Positions 40,301 to 41,048 of a DNA stretch of 41,048 nucleotides are shown piece after piece. The translations under genes and the position numbers were made by a program. Origin of the DNA: Saccoglossus kowalevskii (Eukaryota; Hemichordata; Enteropneusta; Harrimaniidae); contig NW_003129358.1 in the NCBI RefSeq assembly GCF_000003605.2, forward strand, positions 419,775 through 460,822. Direction: 5' to 3'. The number at the start of each line of letters is the position of its first letter. The first letter of the stretch is position 1. The notes below the pieces were generated by a model, which worked only from the letters and a program-made list of their open reading frames with translations, did not search any database and was not told the DNA's origin.

Positions 40301-40352
40301 CTGAGGTGATAAACATAGTAGGCCTCTTGGAATTTACTACTACTTCTAGGAA
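19317..40352 (-). CDS. PIAS: PIAS-family SUMO E3 ligase gene, 5' partial (whole gene span)
   Basis: PIAS proteins are nuclear E3 ligases that move SUMO from UBC9 to transcription factors and chromatin proteins. Eleven minus-strand coding exons are visible: 40352-40217, 38278-38188, 37869-37735, 36871-36763, 36202-36034, 35459-35394, 33947-33796, 32630-32107, 20698-20496, 20012-19966 and 19379-19317. In order they encode the PINIT domain (with PINVT for the PINIT signature), the SP-RING (C-x-H-x2-C, then C-x2-C), an MIDLT-type SUMO-interacting motif followed by acidic residues, a Ser/Pro-rich tail and a C terminus PDIIPLD (vertebrate PIAS1 ends PDIISLD). Phases match at every junction except 32107/20698. 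About 459 residues are encoded up to the stop at 32107, and the last three exons add about 103. The start codon and SAP domain lie off the right edge. The introns hold many repeats. Family assignment is secure. Which vertebrate paralogue it equals cannot be said, and invertebrates commonly have a single copy. Confidence 0.95.
19966..20012 (-). CDS. PIAS: PIAS micro-exon (47 nt)
   Basis: The acceptor is GTTTTTAG and the donor is GTAAGT. GA completes Arg with the upstream A, then [15 protein letters not shown] in phase 0. Splice sites and phase on both sides support it, although it is too short to stand out as a reading frame. Confidence 0.8.
20128..20458. repeat. minisatellite of irregular TCAAATCACTRTGACTGT units
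   Basis: Units of about 18-22 bp carrying TCAAATCAC and TGTGACTGT or TGTGGCTGT recur about 15 times. A longer, about 90-bp segment is itself duplicated (20300-20354 and 20390-20445). The tract fills most of the 483-bp PIAS intron between exons 20496 and 20012. Confidence 0.7.
20496..20698 (-). CDS. PIAS: PIAS exon: C-terminal proline-rich segment
   Basis: The exon has one base, 67 codons and one base, with donor GTAAGT. The acceptor is a tandem NAG (ACCAGCAG), so the exon could also start at 20695. The translation includes [53 protein letters not shown] and ends HDMQ. The composition and order (ME...S-rich, then a DFFPF-like DYFDPFF) resemble the tail of PIAS1-type proteins. The phase joins cleanly to the next exon but not to any consensus donor in the exon ending near 32107. 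Confidence 0.8.
20699..21920. other. PIAS intron, left part, nothing recognised
   Basis: This is the 3' end of the 11.4-kb intron. It has a poly-C run near 21073 and a poly-A run near 21766. No exon found. Confidence 0.4.
21921..24868. repeat. 60-bp satellite array, about 49 units, in a PIAS intron
   Basis: The unit contains GGCTACCACCAGACTAAA, then TATGGGCACTACAG, then a variable TGTCCATTGCACAAGAA block and AATACACCA. Most units are exactly 60 bp. Some are 57 bp (loss of AAT), one is 38 bp (22681-22718) and one is 59 bp (near 23045). The edge units (about 21921-21980 and 24830-24868) are the most diverged. Because 60 is a multiple of 3 and stops are rare in several phases, long frames run on both strands. 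Their breaks and the overlap of opposite frames argue against coding. Confidence 0.97.
24869..25928. other. PIAS intron between satellite and tandem duplication
   Basis: A 108-codon plus-strand frame (25591-25917) is antisense to PIAS and has no recognised family. Otherwise plain intron. Confidence 0.4.
25929..27528. repeat. 1.6-kb tandem duplication, copy A
   Basis: It starts AGAATTTAAGTAGTG and ends CAAAGTTTGGCACACAGT. It aligns end to end with copy B at an initial offset of 1602 bp, with identity above 90% by eye. It carries two internal repeats around TGTCATGGA.ATGTATC and AAACTGACAAAGCATGTCCA (about 26556-26625 and 26697-26770). No coding frame is shared. Confidence 0.9.
27531..29087. 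repeat. 1.6-kb tandem duplication, copy B
   Basis: Direct neighbour of copy A, separated by two bases. It differs by point changes and small deletions, for example about 28 bp lost near 28080 relative to A. The same ends and internal repeats are present. Confidence 0.9.
29390..30005 (+). mobile_element. composite repeat ending in a Helitron-like 3' terminus
   Basis: It contains two direct repeats (29586-29718 and 29817-29950) that share AACAAGATGGCTGCCAGTC, CCATTTTGAATC, CCACTGCATGTGCATATG and ATGCAAAGAATGAAC. The right end has a 6-bp stem AAGTCC / GGACTT (29967-29972 / 29981-29986), then 14 nt, then CTAA before T (30001-30005), as in Helitron 3' ends (hairpin, CTRR, insertion next to T). 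The left boundary is uncertain. No transposase is encoded. Confidence 0.45.
30006..32106. other. PIAS intron or possible 3' UTR of the short isoform
   Basis: AT-rich with A and T runs. An 85-bp fragment at 30566-30650 is an inverted copy of part of the tandem duplication. If the stop at 32107 is used, the left neighbour of 32107 would be 3' UTR. No AATAAA was seen within the first 1 kb. Confidence 0.35.
30566..30650 (-). repeat. inverted fragment of the 1.6-kb duplication
   Basis: The reverse complement matches 26045-26129 (and copy B near 27650) through CAAGATATTTA.ATACACC, TAACTCC.GCACC.GGTAGG and TTTGCAACATCCTCGAACAC. Confidence 0.8.
32107..32630 (-). CDS. PIAS: PIAS exon: SUMO-interacting motif and Ser/Pro-rich tail, reading to a stop
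   Basis: The acceptor CACAG precedes 32630 and the first two bases complete an Ala codon. Early in the exon is [16 protein letters not shown], a classic SUMO-interacting motif: a hydrophobic core with DLT, then an acidic run containing a serine in a CK2-like setting. Next come a serine-rich tract ([17 protein letters not shown]), proline-rich stretches ([22 protein letters not shown]) and an acidic segment [20 protein letters not shown]. The frame then ends NPEDLI and TGA at 32107-32109. No strong donor in the needed phase was found, so this may be a terminal exon of one isoform. Coding is sure. The 3' boundary is not. Confidence 0.85.
33796..33947 (-). CDS. PIAS: PIAS exon: end of SP-RING region and linker
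   Basis: The acceptor is TTTATAG and the donor is GTAATA, a weaker donor. T completes Gly (IIDG), then [20 protein letters not shown] and [10 protein letters not shown], matching LFMEIL...CDEIQF.EDGSW.PM in PIAS proteins. The final residues [14 protein letters not shown] form a linker to the SUMO-interacting motif. The exon ends with one base (G). Confidence 0.93.
34069..34319. repeat. about 255-bp direct repeat, copy 1 (PIAS intron)
   Basis: It shares with 37269-37527 the run TGATCGAAGACATTCAGC through GATAATCTGGAA and ends TTCAAGAGTGGT, with identity of about 93-95% by eye. A short direct repeat GTGGTTCAC.AAGTTCCAC flanks this copy on both sides (about 34030 and 34316). Confidence 0.9.
34557..34768. 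mobile_element. 212-bp MITE, Tc1/mariner-like ends
   Basis: The ends are TACTGTGGAATACT and, reverse-complemented, TACTGTAGAATACT, followed on both sides by TTTTCGCTGGAA-type sequence and TTTTCGCTGAA. The inverted repeats extend about 45 bp with mismatches. The element is bounded by TA on both sides, the target used by Tc1/mariner transposases. It sits in the intron between exons 35394 and 33947. Confidence 0.75.
34769..35393. other. PIAS intron, nothing further recognised
   Basis: Short antiparallel frames at 35122-35407 are incidental intron sequence next to the acceptor-to-donor region of exon 35394-35459. Confidence 0.4.
35394..35459 (-). CDS. PIAS: PIAS exon: SP-RING, second half
   Basis: This 66-nt exon has acceptor TTATAG and donor GTAAGT. 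The first G completes Lys (NEKK), and then [21 protein letters not shown] follows. The C-x2-C of WICPVC completes the zinc site. The exon ends with GG of a Gly codon, in phase with the next exon. Confidence 0.95.
36034..36202 (-). CDS. PIAS: PIAS exon: SP-RING, first half
   Basis: The acceptor is TTTGTAG and the donor is GTAAGT. Two bases complete the split Ile codon, followed by 55 codons and two bases. It encodes [20 protein letters not shown], then [20 protein letters not shown] and ends LQMNE plus AA. The C-x-H-x2-C in TCNHLQC provides zinc ligands of the SP-RING, the RING-like module that holds UBC9. All expected ligands are intact. Confidence 0.95.
36763..36871 (-). CDS. PIAS: PIAS exon: end of PINIT domain and linker to SP-RING
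   Basis: The acceptor is TATTAG and the donor is GTAAGT. There are 36 codons plus one base. It reads [20 protein letters not shown] and then [12 protein letters not shown], matching the PIAS segment YSMSVYLVKQL...LLQRL...KGIRNPDHSRA that leads into the SP-RING. Confidence 0.93.
37269..37527. repeat. about 255-bp direct repeat, copy 2 (PIAS intron)
   Basis: Counterpart of 34069-34319 in the same orientation, 3.2 kb away. It has a short insertion with CCCCC near 37316. The three exons between the copies (36871-36763, 36202-36034, 35459-35394) include both SP-RING exons. Confidence 0.9.
37735..37869 (-). CDS. PIAS: PIAS exon: carries the PINIT-like signature
   Basis: There are 45 codons in phase 0 between acceptor TTGTAG and donor GTAAGA. 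The stretch [17 protein letters not shown] corresponds to the PINIT signature (here PINVT), followed by [15 protein letters not shown], the usual VPNQISxSW motif. The upstream intron is short (318 bp). Confidence 0.93.
38188..38278 (-). CDS. PIAS: PIAS exon: PINIT domain, part 2
   Basis: The acceptor is TTTCTAG and the donor is GTAAGA. The first G completes the Arg codon split with the upstream exon. The translation [20 protein letters not shown] followed by [10 protein letters not shown] matches the PIAS signature (LCLAETSCPQEDNYPNSLC, then KVNGK). It ends in phase 0. Confidence 0.93.
38279..39865. other. PIAS intron, nothing recognised
   Basis: AT-rich intron. The word AACAAGATGGC (about 38654) recalls the composite repeat at 29.6 kb, but no longer match is visible. 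Confidence 0.4.
39866..40097 (-). mobile_element. 232-bp TTAA-ended MITE family member
   Basis: It begins TTAACCTTTTCACCACCAG (39866-39884) and ends GAAAGGTTAA (40088-40097), so TTAACCTTT is inverted at both ends and TTAA lies at each border. It shares AGACTTTCTCACCCA and ATTCCTAGAAATAAACCC with the reverse complement of the copies at 14764-14950 and 17201-17381. It lies in the intron next to the PINIT exon. Confidence 0.6.
40217..40352 (-). CDS. PIAS: PIAS exon: start of PINIT domain
   Basis: The acceptor is TTTCAG before 40352 and the donor is GTAAGT after 40217. The exon begins with two bases of a split codon, then reads [20 protein letters not shown] and ends in EYPVQVQL plus AG of an Arg codon. 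Known PIAS proteins carry the same pattern (RFQEAFFVFALTPQQV, then DYTIQVQLR). The PINIT domain helps bind the SUMO-loaded E2 and the substrate. This is the most 5' exon visible, and at least one upstream exon is needed for the start codon and SAP domain. Confidence 0.93.
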
Positions 40353-41048
40353 CTGAAATGTGATAAGAATACCTAAACATTACAGCTCATCAATAACAAA
40401 TGCTTGTACAATGAATGCAAGATGCTATCTAGTAGCACAGATGGTTACATAAATGAAACAAGTCTGTATTTCTATGACTCTACAATAAATACAGCTGTTG
40501 GCTTACACATGCTTCTATTGGTGATGTGCTACAAAAAAACGCAAATTCAGTATATAGGAAAACAGAAAATTGGGAAATTGTTTAATATACAGAAGTATTT
40601 GCTTAAACACATTGCCTGCTGAAAGCCTTCACAGCATGCAATCTGTTAATAAATGTCTTATATAAATGTCTGTGGTGGAGGATCTGGAAACCGATTTCCA
40701 GCTTACATAGCTGATACACCTGGCACTAGTTGATGCATATAAAATAGGAACATGCTATTAATAACCATGCCCATATTTAGCAATGCTTATATTTATTGGA
40801 CAATTCAATGAATTATCCCACTCTTGGTCATGTGACCAATTGTTCTGGCCGTTGTTTCACTGGTATTTTAGTAAATTCATACATGTCAGAGTGTAATTTC
40901 TACAGTTGCATTCATATGTTAAATGTAATTGTACAGATGACTGTGACATGTTTTGTAAATCTGCTTTGTCTTAGCTATGTAAGTGTGTCAAATTTTGTAA
41001 ACCGCTATTGTAAATCAGACCTTGCACCTTGGTTAGGAGTGGCACTGA
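40353..41048. other. PIAS intron running off the right edge
   Basis: Upstream of the acceptor at 40353. No further exon was identified. The SAP-domain exon must lie beyond the window. Confidence 0.5.

Overview
This is a window of an animal (metazoan) nuclear genome. It is AT-rich and intron-rich, with GT-AG introns, abundant short non-autonomous transposons and a satellite array. No bacterial, organellar or viral genes are visible. The one recognisable gene has the architecture of an animal PIAS protein. The repeat load suits a marine invertebrate, but the species cannot be named from the sequence.

Right half (about 19.3-41.0 kb): one gene on the minus strand, a PIAS-family SUMO E3 ligase. 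Eleven coding exons were placed by hand from splice sites, reading phase and family motifs. They run from the PINIT domain (40352) through the SP-RING zinc domain (36202-35394) and an acidic SUMO-interacting motif (about 32.57 kb) to a C-terminal exon ending in PDIIPLD and a stop at 19317. The 5' end with the start codon and SAP domain lies beyond the right edge. Ten exon phases agree. The one unresolved join is between the SUMO-interacting-motif exon, which reads into its own stop at 32107, and the exon at 20698. This suggests alternative 3' ends or an unseen exon.

The 11.4-kb intron between those two exons is packed with repeats. It holds a 60-bp satellite array of about 49 units (21921-24868) with several higher-order periods, a tandem 1.6-kb duplication (25929-29087), and a composite repeat ending in a Helitron-like hairpin plus CTAA (30005). 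Other introns hold a Tc1/mariner-like MITE, a TTAA-flanked MITE, and a pair of about 255-bp direct repeats that bracket the SP-RING exons.

Left half (1-19.3 kb): no convincing gene bodies. It holds several small inverted-repeat elements, a G-tract-ended element with subterminal repeats, an inverted pair of a repeat family carrying a 17-bp minisatellite, degenerate duplications and low-complexity DNA. At about 8.84-9.0 kb there is a promoter-like block with an ETS site, a near-perfect RFX X-box and a short ATG frame. It could be the 5' end of an unrecognised plus-strand gene.

All calls come from reading the sequence. Family assignments rest on motif recognition, not on a database search.
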